From DATMQA01 sp035566895 (lineage in GTDB: Bacteria; Verrucomicrobiota; Verrucomicrobiia; Limisphaerales; UBA8199), in NCBI GenBank assembly GCA_035566895.1, contig DATMQA010000146.1, forward strand, positions 1-64,000: a stretch of 64,000 nt of DNA. The letters are read 5' to 3'. Shown here piece after piece: positions 1-10,200 of the stretch. How positions within the stretch are numbered: the first letter of the stretch is position 1; every line of letters begins with the position of its first letter. The notes under the pieces are model-generated. The model ran no database searches, was not told where the DNA came from, and saw only the letters and a list, made by a program, of their open reading frames with translations. The translations under genes and the position numbers were made by a program.

Positions 1-7
1 GGAGGGC

Positions 8-838
8 GTGCGGAACTTCCACGAGGTGCGCGATAGCCTGGACCGGCTGTTCGCCCGTTTTAGCGGCTTTCCCGAGAAGAATATCACCGTGGCGATGGTG
101 GACCGCATTCATTTGCAGGAGCTGTTCACGCTGGCCGGCAATGATTATCATTGCCCCAACGTCTTTGGGTACACCCAATCCGAAACGAACGGTAACCGCA
201 TCGAGCATCGCATCAGCCTCATGACCGGGCTGCCGCTTAGTTGGTTCCAGGCCACCTGTGCCCATGAACTTTCGCATGCGTGGGTGGCCGAGAACGTCCC
301 GCCCAAGCGCCGCCAAAGGCTGGTTCGCGAGACGGAGGAAGGTTTTTGTGAGCTGGTGGCGTTTCTCTATTCTGATTCCCGGAATGATGAAGCAGAAAAA
401 GCCAAGATCCTTCGCAATGCCTATACGCGCGGACAGATCGATTTGTTTGTTGCTGCACACAATAGTTATGGGCTCAACGATGTCCTGGATTGGATGCGTT
501 ACGGAACCGACCCGCTGCTTAGCTCTTCGGACGCTACGCGTATCCATAGCGTTGCACTCCCGCAGCAGAAACGGACGGCGCCGGTTGCCAGCTTTCCGAT
601 GGCTCGAGTTGAAGCACCGCCGGCGCCGACGACGCTCGTGCTCAAGGCGGTTATCTGGGACGCGAAACGACCGCTGGCTCTGATTAACGACCGTACGTTT
701 GGCGTGCAAGAAGAGGGAAAAGTGCACCTGGGCACGACGAACGTCACCGTGCGTTGCCTGGCCATCCGCCAGAACTCCGTGCGCATACAGGTCAACGGGA
801 CGCCTGGAGAACAGGAACTCCTTTTGAAGGCGAAATAG
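8..838 (+). CDS. DA1-like zinc metallopeptidase, possibly 5' incomplete
   Basis: The protein has a zinc-protease signature HELSH near residues 86-90, followed about 25 residues later by an EEGFCEL segment that would supply the third metal ligand. This spacing and the W after HELSHA resemble the peptidase domain of the DA1 family (eukaryotic ubiquitin-activated peptidases, with bacterial homologues of unknown role). The C-terminal 80 residues are a separate small beta-rich region with no motif I recognise. No signal peptide is visible. The GTG at position 8 is only the first possible start in the window; the GGAGGG in front of it is one base away and cannot act as its ribosome site, so the gene may begin upstream. 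The protease call is firm; the DA1 assignment is likely, and the substrate is unknown. Confidence 0.72.
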   Translation: MRNFHEVRDSLDRLFARFSGFPEKNITVAMVDRIHLQELFTLAGNDYHCPNVFGYTQSETNGNRIEHRISLMTGLPLSWFQATCAHELSHAWVAENVPPKRRQRLVRETEEGFCELVAFLYSDSRNDEAEKAKILRNAYTRGQIDLFVAAHNSYGLNDVLDWMRYGTDPLLSSSDATRIHSVALPQQKRTAPVASFPMARVEAPPAPTTLVLKAVIWDAKRPLALINDRTFGVQEEGKVHLGTTNVTVRCLAIRQNSVRIQVNGTPGEQELLLKAK

Positions 839-880
839 GAACCGGCCGATCGTGACGAAGACCAAGCAATCGGAGGGGCC

Positions 881-1030
881 TCACGCTTTGGTTTTGGGTT
901 TCCGTTCTGCGAGCAGATAGAACAAAGAGCCCCCGCGCCAGTGTAGGTGCACGCCCCAACGGCGGAGCGCCAACGCCAAAAAATCATCATCCCACCAAAA
1001 ATTGCGAGCCTCTCCCAAATACTCAGCGGA
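881..1030 (-). pseudogene. Possible scrap of a methyltransferase-like gene
   Basis: Just after the end of the giant CotH gene, the same strand can encode about 49 residues with a strongly protein-like composition (AEYLGEARNFWW near the start, HWRGGSLFYLLAERKP near the end) before a stop. Short aromatic segments of this kind occur at the ends of class I methyltransferases, but that is a memory-based resemblance only. There is no start codon in the piece, and upstream the frame runs into the CotH gene, so it would be a truncated remnant. It could equally be chance. Confidence 0.22.
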
Positions 1031-1056
1031 ATGTTGAGTCTGACCGGCGAATGCGT

Positions 1057-4000
1057 TCACTGCGCTGTAACCAGCAGACGATAGAAGCGCTGGTGTTGAG
1101 TCGTGGTGGCGTCGGTTAAGGCAAGGATGCCGCCAGTCCCGAGCACAGCGGCGCCGAGCGGCAACCATTGTGGGTCGCTCAAACCATTTTTGCATTGGAG
1201 CTGATAAGATTCGCCGGGCCAGGAGTTGAAAGAGAAGGTTATGCGCCCGCTCGTATCCGACCTCACGGAACCTAATTGCGGGGGCGGCTGAGCGAAAACG
1301 AGGAAGGTTTTGGTGTCGCTCATCGGCGGCACGCCGTTGTCAGTCACGCACACGGTGACGGCATTGGTAGTGGGGGCAGCGATGTTGGCGACGGTCCAAC
1401 TGAACGCGCCGGTCAGGGGAGCGATCGCGGCCCCCGCTGGTGAGTTGGTCAGGGTGAAGGTAAGCGTTTGGTACCAACTGTCGGGGTCGGTCGCGATAGC
1501 CGTTAATTGCAGCGTTTGGCCGAGATGAACGAATCGGTTGCTGATAGGGTTGAGGACCGGCGGGTTGTTAGGTATGACGTTAGGGTCGCCCGGCGTCGTT
1601 ATTGGCATGGAATAAAAGGTGGGAGCGCCATCAGGGAAACGGCCTTGCGAGACGCCAAGGGCCTGGGCGCTGGAGGTGACGTGTTCGAACTCAACACCGG
1701 TGTTGTCATAGAGAACGAGCGGGCTGCCGGAGGCCGGCATGGTCAGATCCACATGGGTGGGGCCGGGCGCCTGGTCAGCAAACAATTGCAGGAATGCGTT
1801 TGCGGGCAAAAAGGATAGCGAGCGGAACTGGAAGAGCGAGTTAGTGGCGGCGAAATAAAGGCCACGCAAGGCTACAGGGGCGTTGGAAGAGCGATTGTAC
1901 AATTCAATCCAATTGGTGCCGCCGGGTGCGGGGTTGGCGAGCCATTCGTTCAGAGCGAGGTTGGTTTGGGCGCCGAGCGTGGCGGCCAGGTTGGGGGCAT
2001 TGGGAGTGGGAAGGGTCAGTTGCCACTGGCCGTTGACGCGTCCGAGACTCACGTCGGTAATTTGCCGGCCAAACGAAACGGCATCCACGCGGTTGGTGTT
2101 TGTGTCGAAGAGGAACAGATTATCGCCGCTCTTACTCAGGTTGAAGCCGGCGTGAAGCCCGGGGTCGTTGGTAGAGGAGTCGCACCAAACGACGAGGTAA
2201 CCGCCGGCGGCGAGGGTGGTGTTGGTTGGAAAAAGGAATTTGCGCGTATTGCCGCTGTTGCTCAGGCTCCAATTGGCCAGGCTGACGGCATTCGAGCTGC
2301 GGTTATACAGCTCGGTCCAGTCGGGGAAATTCGTTCCGTTCGGCACCGTGGTCTCGTTGGCGGCCATTAGTTCGTTGAGGAGCACGTTGGCCAAAGGCGG
2401 TGGAACCGGGGGCAGGCCGGGTGTGCCGTTAGGGAAGGTGCTAGCACGCCAGTTGGCCGGCGCGTTTGGGTCGCCGTAGGGATCAATTACTTCGAGGGAA
2501 TAGCCGCCGCCGTCGGCCTGCTTGGGCCAACCGTTGCCGTTGTCGTAAGTGACGGCGGTAATGGTCTGGCCGTTGCGGTCCAGGAGGGCGATGCGTTCGC
2601 CACCGTTATTGAGGTTGCCTCCGTAGTAACCAAACACCACGACGCCCGGATAACGCGCGGCCCAGGCAGAAGGGCTGGCGTTATTGGCCAGGACCACCAC
2701 CGCGCCGGGCTGGATAACAGTGCCGCTGGGGAAAATGAAGTTGATGCCTTGGAAACTGAAGCTACTGACATCCAGCGGCACGGCGCCGATGTTCTCTATT
2801 TCAAGGAACTCGCAGGCGTCGCCGCCCGGGGGATTGTACATAATTTCCGAGATGCACAAAGGCACCTCGAGGGCCGCGACCGCAAAGGTGCTTTCCGCCA
2901 GCGCGCTCCAGGTGCCGCCGGAAAGGGCCCGCGCCCTGATAACGGTGGAAATGTTCAACGTGAGAGCGTTGCTATAGACCAAGGCCTGGGGTGAAACCGC
3001 GCCGGTGCCGTAGACACGCGGGTCCGCACCGTTAGTGGTATAATAAATGGCGCCGGCGGGGGCAGTCATGGTGAGGTTGAAACCAAACGGGACATGACCG
3101 CCGAACTGGTTGAAGACCGGGGCGTCCACCGCAGGGTAAAGCCCCACGGCACGAAGCTGGCTGAGGACGACGGCGGTACGGAAGGGGAAATAATTCGTGA
3201 GCAACCGTGCCTGTTCTCCCAGCCAGTTTTCATTCCGGGAATAGTAAGGAACGTTGGTATCGTAGGAAGGATATGGAAGGGGCGCCATGGGGAGTTTGCC
3301 GCCGGGTACAGAATTGCCCCAGCGGGCGGACTCACCCACGATGGCCTGAGCGATTTGCGAGGCGCGGGCCTGCCAGACAGGGACGATGCCATTGGTGGTA
3401 AGCACACCGTTATGGAAAAGGAATTTGTAAGCGCGGTCGGCAAAGAGCAACCGGTATTCGGGATTGCGCACGAGATTGGTTTGGAGATTGCCGGGGCTGA
3501 CGTTGTTGAGGGGACTGCCAACGGGGGTGTCGTTGATTCCCTCGAGGGTGCGTTCGTCGTCCCAACAAAGATATTCCCACAACGCACCCGGCAGGTTTTT
3601 GTTGTGGACGGCAACCCAGTTTTGCTGCGGCCCCCAATCCTGGTTGGCGCCGTAGAACTGGAGGAGCATATAATCGGCGTATTGGGGGACATCGAGGTAC
3701 TGCTGGAGCTGGTTATATTGGCTGAGGGTGGCGAGGCCGGCGTTATTGAAGCTCATCAGTATGCTGTAGGCGTTGGTGTCGCCGTCCACTTTCAATTGGC
3801 TGTCGGAGCCTTTGATAGAATCGTAATCATCGGGGCTGCCGCCGAGGTAAGCGGCGGCGAAGTGGCGGTCGGGGTCCTCGCAAGGATTATAGACGCCCCA
3901 ATAGAGGCCGTTGATGTAAAGGTGGACATAGCGGCTATGAGAACCCAGGTCGCCCATCGCCAACTGCAAGTCTTTGTAAAAGGGGTCGCGGACGAGGCCG

Positions 4001-7000
4001 CCACGCGCGCGCTGGCTGATGGAGGCCGAGCCGTAAGGGGTCAGGGCGTGGGTCCAGTGGTTGTTATAATCGGCGCGCAAGACAAAGCCGCCGTCGAATT
4101 TTTTAACCGGGCTGTCGGGAAAGAATTGGAAGTTGAGGGCGCCCGGCCCGAAACTGCTTTTGAATTTGAGTGCGAGCGGCTTTTTCATCGGTCTCTGCGC
4201 GCTGCCGCCCCCATGGATTTTGATGCCACAATCGACCTGAAAGCCCGGGGAGCCATCGGGATTGATGAGTTCCGCCGAGCAGGCGATTTCCGGCCGGCTG
4301 GTTTGTGCCGGAGAGTTCGTGTAGATGCCGGTGGGCCCGAACATCTCGTCGGTCTTCACGGCGATGGAGAGGGTGGGGATAGCGAGCAGATCATTTCTAA
4401 TTTCAGCGGCATAGAGCGGATTGGTAACGATGAGCTGGTTCATGCCGTACTCCGAAGGCCATCCGTTTGCGCTCCAACCGGTGGAGATGGGGAATCCGGG
4501 GGGATTAGTCGGCTGATTGAGCACATTCGTCAGGAAGACGTAGGTGTGAGTCTGCACGAGGGACGGGAGCGAGTTGGAAGCGAAGGCGGCGGCGCGTACA
4601 GCGGCCAGGTGATCGATGGTCAAGGCATTGGTGTAAGTGGTTCCGGTGGTGATCTCGGTCGGCTGCGAGCCGTCGGTGGTATAACGGATGGTGGCGCCCG
4701 GGGTGGGGGTGGTCAGAAGCAAGGAAAAACGCGAGTTGAAGAAACCCCGTTGCACGCTGAAGGTGACGTCCGCGACAACGCCCGTGATGCTGCTGAAGCC
4801 GTTGAGCGTGCCAGGCGTCGGGACGCTGAAATATTTCAACTGATTGGTGTTGTCGTAGCCATAGGAGTAGTCATTGCGCTGGGTCGGGTAGGCGGGGGCG
4901 AATTCGGTGAGCGGGACACGAGGGGACTCGTCGTCGAACAACCCCAGATAAGCGCCAGCGGCCGTTAGGGCGAAGCTGGTATGCAACGGGGTGCCGTCCC
5001 CGGGCTTAAGGTCAAGACCATCGGCGAAAACTATGAGGAACTGTCCCGCCGGGAGCGACACAGGGGGAAAGACCCAATTATCGGGAGCGGTGGGATCGTC
5101 GGTCAACGAGTAGCCCGCCAGGTTGACATCGTTGGTGCCGAAATTGTAAAGCTCGAGCCAGGGGGACAGATTTCCAAACTGGTCAACCAATCCATTGGTG
5201 CTGACGTTGCTGGCGAGGAACTCGTTGATGCGGACGGTTGGCGGCCCGGCCGCGGGATTGAGGGTGATGGTCCAGGCACCACCGGCGAACGGGTTGGGTG
5301 GGGAGGCGGTATCAGTGATGCCGTTGTTGGCGGCCCAGGCAAACTGCACCGTGCCAGTGGCAGGCTGGGGGAATTGGAAGAGATACGGGCCGCTGCCGGA
5401 ACCAGTCTTGTTGGTGGCCGGCTGGCCGTTGATGAGAAAGGCTGAGGCGTGGACGCCCACGACGGGTTTGGTAAAGCTGACCTGGACCTGGGTCAGGTGG
5501 CTGACCGTTGCGCCTGGAGCGGGGACAAGTTGGCTGATGGCGGGTGGGATGGTATCGATGAGAGTGTAACTCCAAGTCGAGCCTGGGGCAGTTGAGTTGA
5601 AAGGATTACCAGCGGCATCGCTAATCCCCTGTCCGGCATCCCAACCGATGGAGAGCGAGCCTGGGGCAGGCTGGGTGAAGGTGAAAGTATAATTGGAGCC
5701 GCCGCTAATTGCGGGGGTGATGGAAGCAGCGGGTTGTCCGTTGACGAGAAAATCGGCCGGGTCAACGCCAAACACATTGCGATTAAAGGTCACTTGGACC
5801 TGGGTGAGGTTGCTGACGGTGGAACCGGCTGGGGGATTGACGGCTGCGACGGCGAGAGGCGGCAGAACCGTGACGGTGGCGACCTGGCTCGTGGCTTTGC
5901 CGACGGAGTTGGTGGCGATGAGGCGGTAGTCAGCACCGTCGGAGTACGCGAGCGCGGAAAAGGTAAGGACGTTCGAGCGAGAACCGGTAAGGTCTCCGAC
6001 ATTGGTTGCATTGACATAGACGCCGTTGGTTCCTTTCTGCCATTGATACGAGGAGGGCGGGCCCGAAGCGGTGGCGGACAATTGGGCGGCAGAACCGACG
6101 AGCAAGGTGACCGGCAAAGGTTGCGTCGTGAAGGCCGGCGGGAAGGCCGGGGGCGCACCGTAGGGCTGGACCACGAGGTTGCCGGAACCACCCGAGGCGA
6201 AACTGGCTGGAAAGCTCGCGGCCAAATCGGCGTAGGAATGAATGCCCGAAGTAAGGGCGACTCCTTCGATAATCACGGCGCTAAAAATGCAGTTCTGGTG
6301 CAGGACCATGACGCCGCCATTGGTGAGGATGAGTTTGCCGGCGCTGTTGAGGTCGTAACCGGGTTCGACGGAGGCAGGGCCGGCGACGTTCACAATCGAG
6401 GAGTCGAGCGGCAGGACATAGCTGGGATCGACGGTAATAGAGTTGGTGCCCAGTGAATTGAGGCCGGAGGCCAGCAACCAGCCGGACTTGATAATCCATT
6501 GCCCCGAAAAGGTGTTCGAAATGCCGGAGACCTGCTGGGCCACGAAGTTGGTGCATTGCGTGAAGACGAAATTGCCGGCGCCGGAAAGGTGGGCCGCAAA
6601 GTTGATCCCACGCAGCGGCATCGCCGCGCCACCGCCGCTGTTTCCGGCGGAGAAATACGACTGCGACGCCACCTGGATTTTGCCGGTGAGCACGAAGACC
6701 GTTTCATCGCCAGCGTTGAGCACCCCGCCGTTAAGAACCAGGCCGGGCCCGCCGCCCACGCCGGGAAAATTCAGAATGGCACCGGGGGTCTTGAGCCGCA
6801 GTTCCGTATTGGTGTTGAGCGTTAAGGAGTCCCCCGGAAAGGTCAGGAGGCCGGCGGCCGCCGGATTGCGGATGCGCGTATTGTTCTTGTTATTGCCGAA
6901 GGGAACCCCATTGGAGACGCACCGGTAAGTGTTGCCTGCGACCGGAGCGACGGCCACACCGCTGCCGTTGGTTTGCCAGATGGCGAAAGTCCAGTCGGCA

Positions 7001-7110
7001 GTTGCCCCCTGGACGTTAGTCGTGGTGAGGTTAGCGGCACGACCCAGCGCGGGCAAGCAAACCAACCCCAGGAGCCAGGCCCGGGCGAGAAACCGATAAA
7101 AAGTGCGCAT
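1057..7110 (-). CDS. Giant secreted CotH-kinase / lamin-tail domain protein
   Basis: A protein of about 2,017 residues starting with a clear signal peptide (MRTFYRFLARAWLLGLVCLP, cleavage after LGRA). The open frame extends further upstream, but that part has no secretory signal, so the ATG at 7110 is preferred. Domains in order: a beta-helix-like region; an Ig-like domain near 330; two Big_5-like domains near 423 and 530 (each with TVS-LTQVQV and FL-NGQPA); a lamin-tail domain near 623; a chitobiase C-terminal-like domain (IRYTTDGSQP) near 780; a CotH kinase domain near 915-1230 (GIKIHGGGS, FVLRADYNNHW, GLYWGVYNPCEDPD); three more lamin-tail domains near 1413, 1573 and 1718; a cadherin-like domain; and a C-terminal domain ending QRFYRLLV. 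CotH proteins include secreted kinases; activity here is inferred. It lies 167 bases after the repeat protein and may share its transcript. Confidence 0.85.
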   Translation of the reverse strand: MRTFYRFLARAWLLGLVCLPALGRAANLTTTNVQGATADWTFAIWQTNGSGVAVAPVAGNTYRCVSNGVPFGNNKNNTRIRNPAAAGLLTFPGDSLTLNTNTELRLKTPGAILNFPGVGGGPGLVLNGGVLNAGDETVFVLTGKIQVASQSYFSAGNSGGGAAMPLRGINFAAHLSGAGNFVFTQCTNFVAQQVSGISNTFSGQWIIKSGWLLASGLNSLGTNSITVDPSYVLPLDSSIVNVAGPASVEPGYDLNSAGKLILTNGGVMVLHQNCIFSAVIIEGVALTSGIHSYADLAASFPASFASGGSGNLVVQPYGAPPAFPPAFTTQPLPVTLLVGSAAQLSATASGPPSSYQWQKGTNGVYVNATNVGDLTGSRSNVLTFSALAYSDGADYRLIATNSVGKATSQVATVTVLPPLAVAAVNPPAGSTVSNLTQVQVTFNRNVFGVDPADFLVNGQPAASITPAISGGSNYTFTFTQPAPGSLSIGWDAGQGISDAAGNPFNSTAPGSTWSYTLIDTIPPAISQLVPAPGATVSHLTQVQVSFTKPVVGVHASAFLINGQPATNKTGSGSGPYLFQFPQPATGTVQFAWAANNGITDTASPPNPFAGGAWTITLNPAAGPPTVRINEFLASNVSTNGLVDQFGNLSPWLELYNFGTNDVNLAGYSLTDDPTAPDNWVFPPVSLPAGQFLIVFADGLDLKPGDGTPLHTSFALTAAGAYLGLFDDESPRVPLTEFAPAYPTQRNDYSYGYDNTNQLKYFSVPTPGTLNGFSSITGVVADVTFSVQRGFFNSRFSLLLTTPTPGATIRYTTDGSQPTEITTGTTYTNALTIDHLAAVRAAAFASNSLPSLVQTHTYVFLTNVLNQPTNPPGFPISTGWSANGWPSEYGMNQLIVTNPLYAAEIRNDLLAIPTLSIAVKTDEMFGPTGIYTNSPAQTSRPEIACSAELINPDGSPGFQVDCGIKIHGGGSAQRPMKKPLALKFKSSFGPGALNFQFFPDSPVKKFDGGFVLRADYNNHWTHALTPYGSASISQRARGGLVRDPFYKDLQLAMGDLGSHSRYVHLYINGLYWGVYNPCEDPDRHFAAAYLGGSPDDYDSIKGSDSQLKVDGDTNAYSILMSFNNAGLATLSQYNQLQQYLDVPQYADYMLLQFYGANQDWGPQQNWVAVHNKNLPGALWEYLCWDDERTLEGINDTPVGSPLNNVSPGNLQTNLVRNPEYRLLFADRAYKFLFHNGVLTTNGIVPVWQARASQIAQAIVGESARWGNSVPGGKLPMAPLPYPSYDTNVPYYSRNENWLGEQARLLTNYFPFRTAVVLSQLRAVGLYPAVDAPVFNQFGGHVPFGFNLTMTAPAGAIYYTTNGADPRVYGTGAVSPQALVYSNALTLNISTVIRARALSGGTWSALAESTFAVAALEVPLCISEIMYNPPGGDACEFLEIENIGAVPLDVSSFSFQGINFIFPSGTVIQPGAVVVLANNASPSAWAARYPGVVVFGYYGGNLNNGGERIALLDRNGQTITAVTYDNGNGWPKQADGGGYSLEVIDPYGDPNAPANWRASTFPNGTPGLPPVPPPLANVLLNELMAANETTVPNGTNFPDWTELYNRSSNAVSLANWSLSNSGNTRKFLFPTNTTLAAGGYLVVWCDSSTNDPGLHAGFNLSKSGDNLFLFDTNTNRVDAVSFGRQITDVSLGRVNGQWQLTLPTPNAPNLAATLGAQTNLALNEWLANPAPGGTNWIELYNRSSNAPVALRGLYFAATNSLFQFRSLSFLPANAFLQLFADQAPGPTHVDLTMPASGSPLVLYDNTGVEFEHVTSSAQALGVSQGRFPDGAPTFYSMPITTPGDPNVIPNNPPVLNPISNRFVHLGQTLQLTAIATDPDSWYQTLTFTLTNSPAGAAIAPLTGAFSWTVANIAAPTTNAVTVCVTDNGVPPMSDTKTFLVFAQPPPQLGSVRSDTSGRITFSFNSWPGESYQLQCKNGLSDPQWLPLGAAVLGTGGILALTDATTTQHQRFYRLLVTAQ

Positions 7111-7277
7111 CAAATCAGCCGACTCATTCCGCGCCCACCCGAACGGAGCAATACCGAAAAAGGAGCGGAAAATCAAGCAAAATCGCGTTCGGGGTTCGAA
7201 TGCGCCGTGACTTAGCCAAACACGCTGGCGGCCGGGGCGTCGCGCGCCCCGGCCGTGCGAAGAAACCAGGAGCCGGT

Positions 7278-10200
7278 TTACGGGACAGTGATCTCGTAGA
7301 AACGAGCCGGGTAATTGGTAGCGTTTACATCGATGAAGTTCACCGGCACGCTGCCGAAGGTGCCACTGGAGAGCAGCGTCCAAGTGCTCTCGACCGGCGC
7401 CAGCGCGACGCTAGTGCTGCCCCACACGCGGTAGGCGAAGCCGGCCGGCCCGGAGAAGGTCAGGCTGAAGTTGCCGTTGCCGAGCAGGGCGGGTGTCCCG
7501 AACTGAGGGCGATAGGGCGGCGCAGTGGAGACAACTTTGAGCGTGCCATCGACCGCGAGATTGCTCGTATCCCAAGTGGCGGACGGGCCGGGGGTGGCGG
7601 GAACGATGGCGGCGAAGGCCCCCGAGTAAGCGGCGGCATCGAAGAGCTTCAGGACGGTGCCACCGGCAAGCGGATTGACTCCGAGGTTGGTGAGCACCAG
7701 GGTGCCACCATAGGTGAGGGTGCTGACGCCGAGGATTTTGTCGTTGGCAGCGATATCGGCGTTGACCTTGACGACATTCGTGCTGCCGGAGGCCAGCGTG
7801 AGGTTGTTGCTAATGGCAAGAGCGCCGATGGCGGGTCCGAGGGCCAGCGTGCCGTGGGAATTGACTGTGACCGGGCCCAGGAGCAACCCAGTGCCGCCGA
7901 GGGCGCCGCCATTGTTGACGGTGACGACGCTGTTGCTGAGGAAACCATTGACCAGGAGCGCGCCGCCGTTGACCAGGGTCGGGCCGGTATAAAGGTTGGT
8001 GCCAGTGAGGGCCAGGCTGCCAGTGTTGGCGGAGGCAAGCGTGAGGCCGACGCGCTGGCTGCCAGCGACGGGCCAGTTGGTGATATTGAGCTGCTGAGCA
8101 TCGGCGATGGTGCCGCCGAAGGAGGTGATGTTGGTGCCGGCGATGGTGAGGGTGGAATCGGCGATGGTGCTGCTGTTGACGACGAAGTCATCGGCGGCCA
8201 TGCCGGCGGAGGCCAACCCGCTGACCTGCTGACCGAAGCCATTGAGGTCCAGGACGCAAGTGGCGGTGTTTTCCCCGAGGGTCAGGAAGCCGGAAGGCGG
8301 GCAGGGATTGTTGGTACCGAGCTGCAGAATACCGTTGTGGATGATGGTGTCACCCCAGACGTTGTTGTTGGTGTGAAGCGACCAGAGACAAACCTCGGTC
8401 TTTTCGAGGCGGGCGGCGCCGATGTTGATGGAGCCGTTGATCCGGCCGATGCCCTGATTGTTACCGCGGAGAACGAGGTTCGTGAGGATGCCGCTCAACG
8501 GGCCGCTGATGGTCAATTGCGCGTCAGCCTGGTTGGCGGCGAGGTTGATGCTGCCATTGCCATTGAAAACGATGGGGCCTTGCCATTCGTTGAAGCCAGT
8601 ATCCGACTCAAGCGTGGAGCGGAGGTCGCCCGGCTGGATGGACTGGAGGTTGAGGGAGACGCCGGGCGGGATGGTGACGCTGTTGCCCAGGTTGACGCGG
8701 GTGCCGTTCTGGCCGGTACCACCGGTGGTGGTGGTAACGGTGATGGTGTTGTTCAAACCCGCGGCCTGGCTGTTGAGGAGCATGAGGGTGCCATTGGCGA
8801 CGAAGATACCGTGGCTGAGCGTTGAGTTGTCGGCGCTGAGCTTGAGGGCATTGGCGTTGCCTGCTCCGGCGCCACCGGAGGTGCCGCCCAATTTGTAGAG
8901 GGTGCCGGAACCGTTGACGGTGTTATTCAGGCTCAAGGAGTTGGTCCCGATGTTGAATACATTCGAGCCGTTCAGAGTGACGGGACCGTAAACGATGTTG
9001 TCGCCAGTCTGGTTGGTAACAGTCGCGCCATCGCGCAGCACAATCACTTTGTTCAAGCCGGTGTCAAGGCTGTTGATCTGCAAGGTGGCATTGCTAAAGA
9101 CAGTGAGAGTGTGGCTAGGGTCACCAATGCCGCCGGTATTTGGGGAGCGGGTGCCGTGCTCGAGGCTGAAGAGGCCTTGCTGCACGTCGATGTCGCCCAA
9201 GCCATCGTCGATGGCCGCGTTGACCAACGAGATTTGGTTGGCGCCGACTTTAGTGAGTTTGTAGGGGTTGCCGCCGGTGCTAAGGCTGGCGTTGCCGATG
9301 GCGGTCTGGGTGCGGATGTCCCAGCGACCAATGCCACCGACGGTGGTGTCACCAGCCAGGGTTACATTGATGAGGGCGCTTTGCTGGCCGGCACCGCTGT
9401 TGTAGATGGCGCCGAGATTGCTGACGCCCACTCCAGAGGCAGTGAGCGGTTCCGCGCCGAGATTCAGGCCGACGATATCAAGGGTGGCACCGGGGGCAAC
9501 GGTGGTGCCACCGAAAACAGTTCCCAGAGCGTTGGCGCTGCCAGGTTTGAGGGTCCCAGCGCTAACAAGGATTGCGCCATTGTAGGCGGAGTTATTGCCG
9601 GCCAGGGTCAGAGTGTTGGCGCCGAGCTTTTGGAAGGTGCCGGCGGCGGAGCCATTGTCGGAAAGAACGGAGGCGAAAGCGGTATCAGCGGCCTGGTTGA
9701 GGGCCAGGGTACCGGAGTTAAGCATGACACCGAGGGCAAAGAAGTTGGTGCCGGTGTTGGTTAACGTCAGCGCGCCGAAGCCCTGGCAGGTGAGGCTGCC
9801 GGCGAGAAGGCCACCCGTACCGCCGAAGGCGTAGTTGACGGAATTGTTCATGGTAATGGCCCCGGGTTGGAGGACGCTGCCCAGGGTAACGAAGTTCCGG
9901 GCAGCGGAGTCGTCAAAGGTCACGCTATCGCCGGCAAAAAAGACGTCGGCCGTCGCGCCATTGAGCCAATTGCTGGTCGTGCTGGTATCCCAGAGCGTCG
10001 GGTTGGACGGTTGGCCGCCCTGCCAGATGAGCGAAACCGGGTTGCCACTGACGGCGATCTGGACGGAGTTTGGAATGCTCGGAGAGGACACTATGGAGAA
10101 GGAATAGCGCGGGTTGGCGCTAACCGCGATCAGGTGGTCGCTGAGATTGCCTGAAAAGACCAGACTGTTGGTGGCGAGCATGACCGTGTAAGGGGTCGCC

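Noticed and set aside
3094..4968. 624-codon open frame on the plus strand opposite the CotH gene
   Set aside because: It is an antisense shadow; the minus-strand frame has the signal peptide and recognisable domains, and this one has low-complexity Gly/Glu/Arg-rich sequence.
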